The notes: generated by a model not told the origin, from the letters alone. 64,000 bases of DNA from Ignavibacteriaceae bacterium (GCA_013388545.1 JACAFB010000034.1:1-64000); one strand, 5' to 3'; shown: positions 1 through 9,978, counted from the stretch's first letter. Numbers and translations are program-made.

Positions 1-1244
1 CGGATTATCTGCCCGGTGAATCCCTGCATCGCGTAATTTGTCCAGTTACCTGTTTTTGTTACTCCTGTTTCATCTTCATTCTTTATTGTTGCTTTCGGCC
101 GCCAGATGTTTCCGTTGCGGTATTGAAGCAAAGCCGCCTGCTGATAAAAATTTGAACCGAGATAATTACCCACAAGGTTATTATTTTTCCTGAGTCCTTC
201 ATAAAAAAACAAGCACTCACCTTTTACGTTGTTCGTTCTATTAAGATTTATCACCTGGCCAAGAAGAGTGGTATCTATAACATATGAACCGGATTTAATC
301 AGCACGCCCGCATAATAGATTGAAGGATTAACACTCCTGATTAGCTGAAGAGACTGGCTGAGGGCTGATTGATATCCCGAATAATCATAACGATAAAGTT
401 GAGGAATAATGTTGTCAACAACATTATTCTGAGCCCAGTATTTAGAATCCTGTAAATATTCATCATAACCCCAGGGAAAAGGAGTTGGCGAAGAAGATAA
501 AATAAGATGTGGACTTCGGGACTTAACTGAATCCCTTACACGAAGAAAATATTGATTCAGTTTATCGGCACGCCAGCGCTTCCAGTTCGCATCATAAGGA
601 TTATTTGGTGGAAGCGAGCCGCTGTGTTCAGATTTATAAATGCTGACTGTAACTGAATCATAACCTCCTTCAAAGGGCATTGCAGGCAAGCGATCGTCTC
701 CCTGAACACCATCAACATCATAATTATCGATGACTTCAAGCATTAGCGAAAGTAAATAATCCTGAACTTCAGGATTTATCCCACTAAGCCAATCAAACCC
801 GTTCTTCACAACAAGTTGTCCCTGATTATTCTTTAAAGCCCAATGGGGAAATTTTGCTACAATATGTCCACCATTAAGGCTGTATGAGGATGAAAAGCCA
901 AACTCAAACCAGGGAATTACCTCAATTCCAACCCTATGAGCTTCAATAATTAATCTTGTAAGAAAATCCCTGTTTTGAAAAGCCGGGTCAGGAATGGTAG
1001 GTGCATCGAAAAGACTGTCCATAATCTGGCTTGGATATAATGTATAACCCTTATTGTAAACAACAGGAAAAACAACATTGAATCCGATTGATGATAAATA
1101 ATTCATCGCTTCAACTATGCTGTTGTCAGTATTCAGCACATAGCTATCAACATTAGTCATCCACGTTGCACGAAATTCTTCAAGCGGTTGTGCAAATATT
1201 GAAAAGTTAAATGCTGCCAGAGATATTAAAAAATATTTTCTCAC
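1..1244 (-). CDS. GHL10 family glycosidase-like protein, C-terminus cut by window edge
   Basis: This frame is open from the left edge to a GTG at 1244, preceded by GAGG four bases upstream, so the gene is incomplete at its 3' end. It begins with a short signal peptide (RKYFLISLAAFNFSIFAQ). It then aligns throughout with the protein encoded at 1255-2394: ATWMTNVDSYVLN, GIEVIPWFEFGFSSS, VQGDDRLPAMP and YLQDSKYW all have counterparts there. The fold is the TIM-barrel GHL10 family (DUF187), whose E. coli member DigH/YddW cleaves peptidoglycan strands lacking stem peptides. The family call is firm; the substrate is inferred. The GTG start and the 10-base gap to the upstream gene suggest a tandem duplication within one operon. 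What follows the catalytic domain lies outside the window. Confidence 0.82.
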   Translation of the reverse strand, partial: MRKYFLISLAAFNFSIFAQPLEEFRATWMTNVDSYVLNTDNSIVEAMNYLSSIGFNVVFPVVYNKGYTLYPSQIMDSLFDAPTIPDPAFQNRDFLTRLIIEAHRVGIEVIPWFEFGFSSSYSLNGGHIVAKFPHWALKNNQGQLVVKNGFDWLSGINPEVQDYLLSLMLEVIDNYDVDGVQGDDRLPAMPFEGGYDSVTVSIYKSEHSGSLPPNNPYDANWKRWRADKLNQYFLRVRDSVKSRSPHLILSSSPTPFPWGYDEYLQDSKYWAQNNVVDNIIPQLYRYDYSGYQSALSQSLQLIRSVNPSIYYAGVLIKSGSYVIDTTLLGQVINLNRTNNVKGECLFFYEGLRKNNNLVGNYLGSNFYQQAALLQYRNGNIWRPKATIKNEDETGVTKTGNWTNYAMQGFTGQII

Positions 1245-1254
1245 TTTACCTCGT

Positions 1255-2394
1255 TTATTCAATTAAATCAGGAAATTCAGCCCTATCTTTATAAATTTTT
1301 CTGAAGAAATCAGGATATTTTTTTATACCTTCATAAAAGAAAAACACCTCGCCATTAATTCCATTTCTACGGTTTTCATTAATCATTTTTTCCAGAAAAT
1401 CTAAAGATGGCTGATAATCCCCCACTTTCAATAAAATCCCGGGATATAATTTATTTAAATCTTTTTTCGCCACCTGGTCATCAACAATTGCTTGTAAAGC
1501 TGAAGAATATTTTTCAAAATCATACCTGTAAACCTGGGGACAAACTAAATCAACAACTCCTATATTAACCCAGGTTGGCCAATCCTGCAGATACTCTTCT
1601 TCACTCCAAGGGTAAATACTGGGAGCCATTGATACAATTAAGTTTTTGTTGTATGCTTTAACGGAATCGTATATCCGCTTCATAAAATCAGTAAGCAGGT
1701 TTGAACGCCATTTTATCCAATCATAGTCCTTGTAGTATTCAGGAGGCGTTTTTCCATCGTGTTCAGATTTGTAAAGATTAATTGTATAATCATCATAACC
1801 TGACTCCGATGGCATTGCCGGCAAGCGGTCATCGCCCTGTATGCCATCTATTTTATAATTTGAAACGACTTCCATAATGAGCGAGAGTAAAAAATCCTGA
1901 ACTTCAGGATGAAATCCATTCATCCATTCAAAACCATTCTTTGTGACAAGCTTTCCGTTTACATCTTTGGCTGACCATTGTGGTTTTTTCCCGATTATTG
2001 GTCCGCCATTCAATTGAAATGAAGAAGAAAAACCAAATTCAAACCAGGCGATTACTTTAATATTTTTTTTATGTGCAGCTTCTATCAATTCCATTAGAGG
2101 GTCTCTGCCTGTAAACAAGGTATCGATTTCAACGCCGGTTAATTCTTTCATTATTTTACTTGGATAAGTGGTCATAGCTTTATTCCAGGTAACGACAAAA
2201 ATTGTATTGAATCCAAGTTCATCCAGAAGATTAACAGCTTCTTCAATGTTTTTTTTAGAATTCAGGACTTCACTATCAACGTTGGTTAACCAAACACCTC
2301 TTACGGCAGATGTTTTTGTTTGTGAGCAAGATTGAACCGAAAAGAAAACTCCCGGAAGGATTAAAAGCAGTAAAATTTTGAGTAATAATCTCAT
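1255..2394 (-). CDS. GHL10 family glycosidase-like lipoprotein
   Basis: A 379-residue protein with a lipoprotein-type signal (hydrophobic stretch ending SVQSC, Cys about residue 23), so probably anchored in a membrane facing the periplasm or the surface. The remainder is a GHL10/DUF187 barrel: RGVWLTNVDSEVL near residue 32, the IAWFEFGFSSS strand near 115, and the acidic motif DGIQGDDRLPAMPSE near 185. The last motif is where other family members, including the one at 47711-50098, have DGVHFDDYFYP. Its start codon overlaps the stop of the upstream gene by four bases (ATGA), implying translational coupling. It is the paralogue of the partial gene at 1-1244. Activity on denuded peptidoglycan glycan is inferred from E. 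coli DigH; another polysaccharide cannot be excluded. Confidence 0.85.
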   Translation of the reverse strand: MRLLLKILLLLILPGVFFSVQSCSQTKTSAVRGVWLTNVDSEVLNSKKNIEEAVNLLDELGFNTIFVVTWNKAMTTYPSKIMKELTGVEIDTLFTGRDPLMELIEAAHKKNIKVIAWFEFGFSSSFQLNGGPIIGKKPQWSAKDVNGKLVTKNGFEWMNGFHPEVQDFLLSLIMEVVSNYKIDGIQGDDRLPAMPSESGYDDYTINLYKSEHDGKTPPEYYKDYDWIKWRSNLLTDFMKRIYDSVKAYNKNLIVSMAPSIYPWSEEEYLQDWPTWVNIGVVDLVCPQVYRYDFEKYSSALQAIVDDQVAKKDLNKLYPGILLKVGDYQPSLDFLEKMINENRRNGINGEVFFFYEGIKKYPDFFRKIYKDRAEFPDLIE

Positions 2395-3104
2395 AGATTT
2401 AATCTTATCCCGGCTCTGAAATCTATAAATTGCAAACCACTCACATTTTCCAGATTAAGCTCTAATGTAGGCCAGAGTTCGCCTATGATTAATTTATAAT
2501 TTCCGCTCAGGTTCAACCATAAAGGATCAAACAACAAAATGTTAAAATCCAGTCCAAGATTGATACCTCCGCTCCAGTCCTTTTGTCTTAAAGAAGGGAC
2601 CTTTAGTTCTTCAACGAGGACAAAATTGCCCGAACCGGAAGTATCAACTTTAAGAGAATCAAAGTAGCTGCTTCTGAAATGTTCCCAAAAATAAAAGCCA
2701 AATCCAATATTAACATCAGTTGTAAATATTTCAGTTTTTAACAAATTATATTTAGCCTCTGCGAGTAAACCTGCGACGGTCAAATCCATCTTTAAATTTG
2801 GCAACGGAAATGTGTATGAACTGATCTCACCTCCGATTTCCGCTTCAATTGTCTTGAATCTTTTATCTTTATTTACTTTAGTAAGTTTAAAGTATTCCAG
2901 CTTTCCTGTCCAGGTCCAACTATCGCTAACTTCCTTACCCGCATAAACAATTCCGCCGAATGCACCTTTAAGCCTTTCAGAAAGAGTTCCCAGCGGAAGA
3001 TTATAATTCGCATCGGCACCAATGATAAGACTTTTCGATTGTGCGAGGATATCATTGAAACATAAGAACGTTAATACAGCAATAAAAAAATATTTGAATT
3101 TCAT
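2391..3104 (-). CDS. Putative outer-membrane beta-barrel protein
   Basis: I do not recognise a named family. The 237-residue product has a signal peptide (KYFFIAVLTFLCFNDILAQ), alternating aromatic and polar stretches typical of beta strands, and the C-terminus FRAGIRLNL, compatible with a barrel assembly signal. It sits one base downstream of another small barrel gene and overlaps the GHL10 lipoprotein gene by four bases, so all three are probably co-translated. A role as an outer-membrane channel or scaffold for the neighbouring hydrolases is plausible but rests on context only. Confidence 0.65.
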   Translation of the reverse strand: MKFKYFFIAVLTFLCFNDILAQSKSLIIGADANYNLPLGTLSERLKGAFGGIVYAGKEVSDSWTWTGKLEYFKLTKVNKDKRFKTIEAEIGGEISSYTFPLPNLKMDLTVAGLLAEAKYNLLKTEIFTTDVNIGFGFYFWEHFRSSYFDSLKVDTSGSGNFVLVEELKVPSLRQKDWSGGINLGLDFNILLFDPLWLNLSGNYKLIIGELWPTLELNLENVSGLQFIDFRAGIRLNL

Positions 3105-3105
3105 A

Positions 3106-3831
3106 TTAGTAATTAATTCCTAATCCAAGTTTAAATGAAATTTCATTTCTAAGTGGGAACTGGTCATAACCCGATTTTCCTTCACTCGAGAGAACATAGA
3201 AGTACTGTCCGCCTGCAATAAGAGAAAATGCATCAAAAATTTTATACTCGACATCAAGTCCACCATTAACAAAAAACAGGTTGCCTTTTTTATTTGGTGC
3301 AAAATTTCTGAAAGTATAAGTGAATGAATAATCAACTTCCGGAAATTTCTTTGTCCATGTCTCTTCAGCAAACATTCTTCGGGAATAAAAATAAACTCCG
3401 CCTCCGGCTGTGGGGATAATTGTAAATTTATCCATTACTTCAAAAGCATATTCTGCATTTAGATATAAGGGTATTAAATCCATCTTCTGTATTGCCTGAA
3501 TTAAAACACTTAAGTTCGGATCCGCATTTAAATCAGAAACTATTTTATTGTAATATCTGTCGGTCCAGAACTCCCAATCCCAGTTATTCAAAACATCAGG
3601 TTCATTAAGCGAGTAAAGTTTATAACCGCTGTTAAGAGTTAAAAAGAGTTCATCAAAAATCTTAAATTTTAATTTCACCATTCCGCCTACAGCATCAGCA
3701 TTGGTGACTTCAAGCCGTTTTGAAGATGAATATGAATAATCGAGAAAAGCGTTAACCGAAGTAAATTGGCTGAATAGTGGCCAGTTGAAGCCAATAATTA
3801 AAACAGTAATCAGAAATAATTTTTGTCTCAT
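3106..3831 (-). CDS. Putative outer-membrane beta-barrel protein
   Basis: The 241-residue product has a signal peptide (QKLFLITVLIIGFNWPLFSQ). It then shows repeated amphipathic strands, such as GGMVKLKFKIFDELFLTLN and NGGLDVEYKIFDAFSLIAG, and a barrel-like end, FKLGLGINY. No enzymatic motif is visible. The length fits an 8-10 stranded barrel. It lies between the PorV-like gene (14 bases upstream) and a second small barrel gene in the same operon. The pattern resembles OmpW/OmpX-like accessory barrels, but I cannot assign it further. Confidence 0.65.
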   Translation of the reverse strand: MRQKLFLITVLIIGFNWPLFSQFTSVNAFLDYSYSSSKRLEVTNADAVGGMVKLKFKIFDELFLTLNSGYKLYSLNEPDVLNNWDWEFWTDRYYNKIVSDLNADPNLSVLIQAIQKMDLIPLYLNAEYAFEVMDKFTIIPTAGGGVYFYSRRMFAEETWTKKFPEVDYSFTYTFRNFAPNKKGNLFFVNGGLDVEYKIFDAFSLIAGGQYFYVLSSEGKSGYDQFPLRNEISFKLGLGINY

Positions 3832-3845
3832 AAAATTCTATCCTT

Positions 3846-4814
3846 TTAAAGCATACCGACAGAAAGAGAAAATCTTAATATATCGCCAAGTCTGCCATAA
3901 TCAGAATAAGCAAAGTCGATGTTAAGTGGTACGCTCAAATTTGGGTTAAGACCAATTCCTAAACTGAAAGATTCTTCGTCATAAAAGAACTTATAGCCCC
4001 CGCGAAGGATAACAGTATTATTCCATGCAACTTCACCACCTACATTAATTCGCTCATCAGAATTATTGGGATGAAGCAGTTCAGCTAAAAGTGTAACTCT
4101 GTATTCCGAGTTTAGATCGCCCAGTACTTCTGCAGCAGTACCTAAACGAAGTACCGTTGGCATTTTGAATACATCGGCAATAAATTTTGCATCCGTGCCA
4201 AAATTTTGTAAAGCTGCTGCAATTCTTAAAGTACCAAAGCCAGTGTAGTAAAGAACTCCGCCATCAAAAAGAATGTTGCTTGCTTTGTAGATGTAAATTT
4301 TTTCCTGCACGTATTTAAATGTCACACCAAAAGAAAATCTGTCTGTTAACATTTTAGAATAACTTAATCCAAGCGCCAGTGAATTTGCATCATAAGTGCC
4401 GACTATCTCGTATACTCTCTGACCGCCGCCAACTACTGTTCTCGGAATTGAGCCGTAATCCATCATCTGGAATCCGAGAGCAAATATTCCAATTGGCGAA
4501 TTGTAAGCATAACTTGAAGCATAATTTTTTATATCGGCAATCCACGGAGCGTAAGAAATTGAAATTGAATGAACTTTTGATGTGAAACCAAGTGCAGCAG
4601 GATTTGTAAAATATCCCTGTGCATCCATATCTGATAATGCTATTGAGGATTCGCCAAGGGCTGCAGTTCTTGCAGTAGCAGGAACCTGAAGAAATGTAAA
4701 TCCGGCAGTTGCAGTTTTCTTAAAGTCCTGAGCCCTTGCAACAGGATCAAACAACAACAGAACCGCAAAGACGAAGATGATTAATCCGACTGAATATTTT
4801 TTTATGATCTTCAT
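3846..4814 (-). CDS. PorV/PorQ family outer-membrane protein
   Basis: A 322-residue barrel of the PorV/PorQ family. After the signal peptide it shows the family opening, GFTFLQVPATARTAALGES followed by an aspartate-rich turn and TNPAALGF. It continues through a long series of beta strands ending in LRFSLSVGML. In the type IX system PorV carries cargo from the translocon to the attachment complex. This organism has at least three such genes in 64 kb, each beside a TonB receptor and a T9SS-type surface protein, so they are probably dedicated partners of those surface proteins rather than the housekeeping PorV. That specialisation is inference; the family call is strong. Confidence 0.85.
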   Translation of the reverse strand: MKIIKKYSVGLIIFVFAVLLLFDPVARAQDFKKTATAGFTFLQVPATARTAALGESSIALSDMDAQGYFTNPAALGFTSKVHSISISYAPWIADIKNYASSYAYNSPIGIFALGFQMMDYGSIPRTVVGGGQRVYEIVGTYDANSLALGLSYSKMLTDRFSFGVTFKYVQEKIYIYKASNILFDGGVLYYTGFGTLRIAAALQNFGTDAKFIADVFKMPTVLRLGTAAEVLGDLNSEYRVTLLAELLHPNNSDERINVGGEVAWNNTVILRGGYKFFYDEESFSLGIGLNPNLSVPLNIDFAYSDYGRLGDILRFSLSVGML

Positions 4815-4843
4815 AAAAATTCTAAGTTATAGATTATTGAATA

Positions 4844-6871
4844 CTACCTAACAATGCCGAACTTCCCGATTTTTGTTTCGCCATTATATTCGATATGATA
4901 AATGTACATTCCGCTTTCGGCATATTGACCGTAATCCGTAAGCTGATCCCAGGAAGCAATAGCTCCCTGTCCCTGATCTACGTTGATTGTTTTAACCAGG
5001 TCACCACGAATAGTGTAAATTCTTATCGTGCAAGGATTGGGAATGTTTGCAAACTGAATTATATCTCCTGCACCTGGTCTCGAGAATCCTTGTTCAATCA
5101 CAAATGGATTTGGTACCACAAGCACATTATCTAAATTTGATTTTGGAGCTAGAGTGGCGATAAATGGCAAGCTCGTTCGGTTTGCGAATAATGACGTCTC
5201 CAGAGCAGGAACATTTGTTATTGTTTGAATTCCCGTCCAGGTTGCTTTAGCTGTGTCAAAAGAGGTAATTGCATAATAATATCCGTCACCAATTACCACT
5301 GAAGAATCGATATATGTATACTCGGTTCCATTGAAATATTTAGCATCAGATTTATAAACCGTATCGATTGCACTCCACGGACCGATAGGTAAATAATTTG
5401 AGCGGTAAATTATATACCCCTTTAAATCCAGAGTTCCATCATCCGGATCAGGAATAGTTTCTGCTTCAGTACCCCATTTGATAACATTTGCAACTACATT
5501 ACTCTCTTTAAAAAATTCTAACTTAAACTCGGGTGCTGCCGGTGGATCAGGATGATTAAAATTATTCTCAAATGTAAACTGTGCCCTGTCTGCAGATGCA
5601 TTAAAAAGGTCGCGTGTAACATTATTTATTGTATTGGGAGGAATTGTTTCAGGCTGAATTGCAAGAGAATAATCAGCTCCATTAACAATTTCGGCAACAA
5701 CTATTCTTATCGAATCACCGGGCATAATATCCCACGGACCTAATTGCATTAAAGACCACATTCGGGATTTTCGCATATAAACAGTATCAAATACATCTTC
5801 AACAAAGTTTGCTGCAAATCTGATATCTTTCATCACCTCGTATTGTGCTTCCAAAGAACCAATATTTGTAAAAGGACCGCTCAAATCGATTGAATTACTT
5901 GCAGCCGACCAGCCCTGCCTGATTATGTTGGATTCTTTTCCTGCTTTATCTCTTGAAGAATATAGTAACTTAAATCCAGCATAAGCTGGTGAAAGATATT
6001 CTCCTGTTGGATTTCCATCTATTCTTGGACCCATGAAAGTTGCAAGACCAAATTCCTCGTTCACAGGAGTTTCGAAATAATCCGTTGCTCTGCCAAAAAC
6101 AAGTCTCCTCGTACGGCTGTAGTTGAACCAGGTATTTCTTGCACCAGCAGTAAGTGCCGGAAAAAGAACCGACCACGATCTTGAGTTGCAGTGTATTCCA
6201 TAATTAATCACTGCATAAAAATCATAAAGTGTATCAGCAACAAATCTGTCCGGAGGAACTTTGGTCCTGATTTCAGGGGAGATATTTTTAATCACATAAT
6301 CATGAATTATATAATTCTCGTCAGTCTTTGAGCCGCTCCATTGGTGAGTTGTTCTTCTGACTCTTACCGGAAGCATTCTTTTAATCTGAAATTCATCCAG
6401 ATAATTGACGTTGTACTCCCAAACGGTTTCAATAACTTCTTCTCCGGAATTAGGATCTGTCTTTAGCCAATAGTTTTCATTATTAGGATAGAGGCGTGCT
6501 TGCTTTGTAACAATATATTTTGCACCAGCACCTTCACCAACAGAACCGGCGTATAATGACCATTCCTCAACAGAGAGCAAACTATCTTTGGTCCACTTAG
6601 CTCCAACATACAATCCGCCTGAAACCATATAAGAAGCAGATCCGCCAATGTTTTCATTAATTAAGCTCGGATCAAACCCGGGCCAGTCTAATCCAATTCC
6701 TCTTTGAACCCAGTTGCTGAATGCTGGGCCAACTTTTCCGAAGCCAACAGTCTGCCAGAGTTTTCCTCTGGTAAGAATAATCGATGATGATTCAATCTGC
6801 GGAAAAATTTCGGCGGAAGAAATAAAAAAAGTCAGAAGAAAAAATATTCCAATGTTTTTGATTGCTTTCAT
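4844..6871 (-). CDS. T9SS-type surface protein, partner of the adjacent TonB receptor
   Basis: A 675-residue secreted protein. It has a signal peptide, a large N-terminal region of unknown fold (residues about 25-450), a fibronectin type III-like segment near 450-560 (LKGYIIYRSNYLPIG ... YYYAITSFD), and a C-terminal sorting-type domain from VVPNPFVIEQGF to KIGKFGIVR. The C-terminal domain differs from the QNYPNPFNPST version on the enzymes in this window. It matches the ends of the products at 31837-35286 and 54791-56881, which also directly follow a TonB receptor gene. Position and architecture suggest a cell-surface binding protein working with the receptor, analogous to SusD, though no SusD motif is present. 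Ligand unknown. Confidence 0.7.
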   Translation of the reverse strand: MKAIKNIGIFFLLTFFISSAEIFPQIESSSIILTRGKLWQTVGFGKVGPAFSNWVQRGIGLDWPGFDPSLINENIGGSASYMVSGGLYVGAKWTKDSLLSVEEWSLYAGSVGEGAGAKYIVTKQARLYPNNENYWLKTDPNSGEEVIETVWEYNVNYLDEFQIKRMLPVRVRRTTHQWSGSKTDENYIIHDYVIKNISPEIRTKVPPDRFVADTLYDFYAVINYGIHCNSRSWSVLFPALTAGARNTWFNYSRTRRLVFGRATDYFETPVNEEFGLATFMGPRIDGNPTGEYLSPAYAGFKLLYSSRDKAGKESNIIRQGWSAASNSIDLSGPFTNIGSLEAQYEVMKDIRFAANFVEDVFDTVYMRKSRMWSLMQLGPWDIMPGDSIRIVVAEIVNGADYSLAIQPETIPPNTINNVTRDLFNASADRAQFTFENNFNHPDPPAAPEFKLEFFKESNVVANVIKWGTEAETIPDPDDGTLDLKGYIIYRSNYLPIGPWSAIDTVYKSDAKYFNGTEYTYIDSSVVIGDGYYYAITSFDTAKATWTGIQTITNVPALETSLFANRTSLPFIATLAPKSNLDNVLVVPNPFVIEQGFSRPGAGDIIQFANIPNPCTIRIYTIRGDLVKTINVDQGQGAIASWDQLTDYGQYAESGMYIYHIEYNGETKIGKFGIVR

Positions 6872-6891
6872 AATCTCGCTTGAATTAAAAA

Positions 6892-9888
6892 TTAAAATCC
6901 AATTCCAAGTGTAAAGAATACCTGGCGCGGTATATTACTATACGCCCTGTAGGGAGCTACTAAATAGCTAAACCTTTCCGGATCATTTCCCGGGTCCATC
7001 ATTGTTACTCCCTGCTCAATCCATAACGCAAGGTCATCGCTTGTCATCGGCGTAATCCACTTGTTTTCAAACAGGTTCATTACCCTGATGCCGAGAATTA
7101 TCTTGTAACTTTCAATTTGAATATTTTTAACAAAATTCAAATCTACGCTTGACTCAAGAGGATATCTCCGGTTGAAAACAACGTCCTGAAGATCAAATTC
7201 AGTTACATAAGTAAACGGTACTCCCGACTGAACTGAATATGTCATACTAATTACAGAATTTTCAAATGGCTTAAACCCAAGAATACTTAATCCCTCATCC
7301 TCTCCGGTAAAATATTGAAGCAATGCTCTGAAGTTATGTGTACGATCCCATCCTGCAAGAAACTCGTTTGTATAATTTCTTAATGCTGTGGTTCTGCTGT
7401 TATCAGGATACTTTGCACTTGGGCCGTAATTACCAGAAGTTGTTTGAGAGAGGCTGTAACTTAACCTGTACGACCATTCTGCCGTGGTGAATGTTTCGAA
7501 TGTAACTTCAAATCCGATTGTTGATCCAAAGGCATTGTTAGCATATGAAGAATAGAAATACAACGGTGTACTGCCGACTCCTAAAATAGGTCTCTGATTT
7601 TTAAATCCTGTGGTCGATGCAATATTGATAGTGCCTATCTGAGAAACTCTGTCGTTATAATATAAGACAAGATCCAGCCTATGATTGTCATCAATCTGCT
7701 GCTGTAAGCCGAATTCATAATTAATGGTTTTTTTATGATCAAGATTCGCGTTTCCAATTCCCTGCCAGCCAACCCATGTCCTTCTTGACAGAGCTTCACT
7801 GAATATCGGCAGCGAAGCAAAATGTCCGTATTGAATTCTGAATGCTGTGCTTTCACCAATCGGGAAAGACACACCGATTCTTGGCAGCAAAATAAATTTC
7901 GTTTCCGAATCCTTGGTTAACGGATTACCAAATTTGTACGGACCATCTGTACCTGGATATAAGATATCATATGGATCAACAGGAACCTGGGTCTGGAAAT
8001 TATAAATCTCGGCACGCAAGCCGATGTTGGTTATCATCCCTGAATATTCCATTCTGTTTTGAATGTAAGCGCCAATGCTTATAGGATAAGCTTTGTAGTA
8101 ATCAGCAAAACCGTTTCGGGCAACAAAGGTGTTTGCCTGGAAGCTTGAATTAACACCATTATTGATCATATCCCAATAGTTGATCTGAACGCCTGATTTG
8201 ATCAATTGATTGAATGTGAGCTGGTTTGTATAGTCTAATTTTAATCCAAAATTTTCTGTTCTGCTGTCCTGATAATAATTAGTGCTGAAACTAAAAGGAG
8301 CTCGGAAATAATCTTTCTCCCACCAGCTTCCTTCCCTTAAAACAGTACCGCTTGGATCATTTAAACTATCTGCACGATCAACCTCAAGGCCGTATCCTGC
8401 GAGATACTTAAATGGAATTTCATATCTTTCCTGCTGATGTGTGAGTGTTAACTCAGCAAATGATTCAGTATCAATTGTATAAATCCAGTTTAATGTTTGT
8501 GCTATTGTTTGTTCTTCACGAACGGGATCGATTGTAACAAGATATTTTGTTGAAACTCCGGGGGGTGTAAAAGCCAAACCCGACCAGCGAATATCAGTTG
8601 AACCCGACCATATTCCACCGTAATAACTCTGATAACTGGTCATAAACCTGAGCTTGTGCTCAGGCACCGGCTGGTATGTAAGGTTCAATATATAGTTTTG
8701 AGTTACCTGAACTTTTTCAGGAGTTGGAAGACGTGTCGGATTGCGTTTGTATTCACCTGATATGTAAAACTTAAGTAAATTTGGATCTTTACCCAAAGGG
8801 CCACCAAAACCAAAAAGATACCTTGCATAGTCATACTGCCTGTAATCATAAACTCCCAGCACATTCTCATCGCCGGGTTCATGGTTTTTAACCCAAAGTT
8901 CGTGAGCCCATTCTATTTCCCTGTTGACTACCTGTTCATACAAGTCGGGGTTTGTATTTTTTAGCCAATCGTATCTTAAATCTAATTTAAGTTCTTTGAT
9001 AATGTTGTCTTTTTGCGCCATCCAATTTTCAAGATCACCCCATTTCTTCCATTCAAAGTTTGAATGATCATAAAGGTATGGGCCGTAGTGGTACTGACCT
9101 GAGGGGCGATATTCAACTCTGAATTCACCCGTAATTTTAGGTGCACCATCTTTCAAAACTACTTTAACAACTCCAGCCTGAGCATTTCCGTATTCAGCAG
9201 AAAATCCACCGGTAATTAACTGAAGTTGTTTTACACCAAGCGGATTAACGTCATATTTCCAGGAATTGTTTGCCTTATCGGTTCCGAAAGTTGCAGGTGC
9301 ATTTGTATTAGAATTCGTCTGCTCAATACCGTTAATCTGAAAATTTACTTCATAAGAACCTGAACCGCGCACCAGAAAATCACCTTTCTCACTTCTCTGA
9401 AATCCGGAGTTCAAATCCAGTGCGCCCCGAATGCCTTCAAGTGGTGCAACACTAATCTGCCGGTCATCAATATGCGAGTAAGTAGAAGTTCTGTCTTTAA
9501 CAACAGGAGGCCGTTTTGCTACGACAACAACCTGCTCAATCTGCACTGATGCATCCTGTAGTTTAAAGTCTAACTCAGTTGTGCGGTCAATAAATACTTC
9601 AACTTCTTTTTCAACCGACTTTGCATAGCCGACCATGCTTGCAGTCACATTATAAATTCCGGGCGGAATGTTCAGAATAAAGAACCTGCCATCAAAATTT
9701 GTAGCAGCACCCAGTGTTGTGCCTTCAAGAACAACGTTAACACCGGGCAGAGGCTCATTTGTTTGTGCGTCGATAACCGTGCCTGATAATTTTCCGCTTT
9801 GGCCCTGGCTGAATAAGAGTTGAGAAATGGTTATTGTAAATATGAAGCTAAAATAAACTGTTCTAAAAAATCTTTTTGCTGTTTTCAT
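6892..9888 (-). CDS. TonB-dependent receptor with carboxypeptidase-regulatory-like domain
   Basis: A 998-residue outer-membrane receptor with a signal peptide to about residue 27. A carboxypeptidase-regulatory-like domain follows at 33-110 (GKLSGTVIDAQTNEPLPGVN, EGTTLGAATNFDG), then a plug containing VVVVAKRPPVVKDR, FLVRGSGSYEVNFQINGIEQ and GGFSAEYGNAQAG, then a long barrel ending in aromatic Phe (FFTLGIGF). It is the first gene of a minus-strand operon that continues with a surface partner, PorV-like protein, two barrels and two GHL10 proteins. Energised import of a large ligand, perhaps glycan or muropeptide fragments released by the GHL10 enzymes, is the likely role; the ligand is inferred from neighbours. 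No strong ribosome-binding site is visible before the ATG. Confidence 0.9.
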   Translation of the reverse strand: MKTAKRFFRTVYFSFIFTITISQLLFSQGQSGKLSGTVIDAQTNEPLPGVNVVLEGTTLGAATNFDGRFFILNIPPGIYNVTASMVGYAKSVEKEVEVFIDRTTELDFKLQDASVQIEQVVVVAKRPPVVKDRTSTYSHIDDRQISVAPLEGIRGALDLNSGFQRSEKGDFLVRGSGSYEVNFQINGIEQTNSNTNAPATFGTDKANNSWKYDVNPLGVKQLQLITGGFSAEYGNAQAGVVKVVLKDGAPKITGEFRVEYRPSGQYHYGPYLYDHSNFEWKKWGDLENWMAQKDNIIKELKLDLRYDWLKNTNPDLYEQVVNREIEWAHELWVKNHEPGDENVLGVYDYRQYDYARYLFGFGGPLGKDPNLLKFYISGEYKRNPTRLPTPEKVQVTQNYILNLTYQPVPEHKLRFMTSYQSYYGGIWSGSTDIRWSGLAFTPPGVSTKYLVTIDPVREEQTIAQTLNWIYTIDTESFAELTLTHQQERYEIPFKYLAGYGLEVDRADSLNDPSGTVLREGSWWEKDYFRAPFSFSTNYYQDSRTENFGLKLDYTNQLTFNQLIKSGVQINYWDMINNGVNSSFQANTFVARNGFADYYKAYPISIGAYIQNRMEYSGMITNIGLRAEIYNFQTQVPVDPYDILYPGTDGPYKFGNPLTKDSETKFILLPRIGVSFPIGESTAFRIQYGHFASLPIFSEALSRRTWVGWQGIGNANLDHKKTINYEFGLQQQIDDNHRLDLVLYYNDRVSQIGTINIASTTGFKNQRPILGVGSTPLYFYSSYANNAFGSTIGFEVTFETFTTAEWSYRLSYSLSQTTSGNYGPSAKYPDNSRTTALRNYTNEFLAGWDRTHNFRALLQYFTGEDEGLSILGFKPFENSVISMTYSVQSGVPFTYVTEFDLQDVVFNRRYPLESSVDLNFVKNIQIESYKIILGIRVMNLFENKWITPMTSDDLALWIEQGVTMMDPGNDPERFSYLVAPYRAYSNIPRQVFFTLGIGF

Positions 9889-9933
9889 ATTAAACTTGCT
9901 TTTCTGTTACAGCAATGAAAAATTAATTTAAAC

Positions 9934-9970
9934 TAAAAAAATCCCCGACTTCAATTAAGAAGCCGGGGAT
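9934..9970 (-). terminator. Rho-independent terminator after the 9979-11382 gene
   Basis: Read on the minus strand, a 12-base stem (ATCCCCGGCTTC / GAAGTCGGGGAT, one G-T wobble) with a six-base AT loop is followed directly by a run of T. It lies nine bases past the stop codon of the upstream beta-propeller gene. It also separates that gene from the TonB-receptor operon starting at 9888, so the latter must have its own promoter within about 45 bases. Confidence 0.9.
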
Positions 9971-9978
9971 CTGAATTT

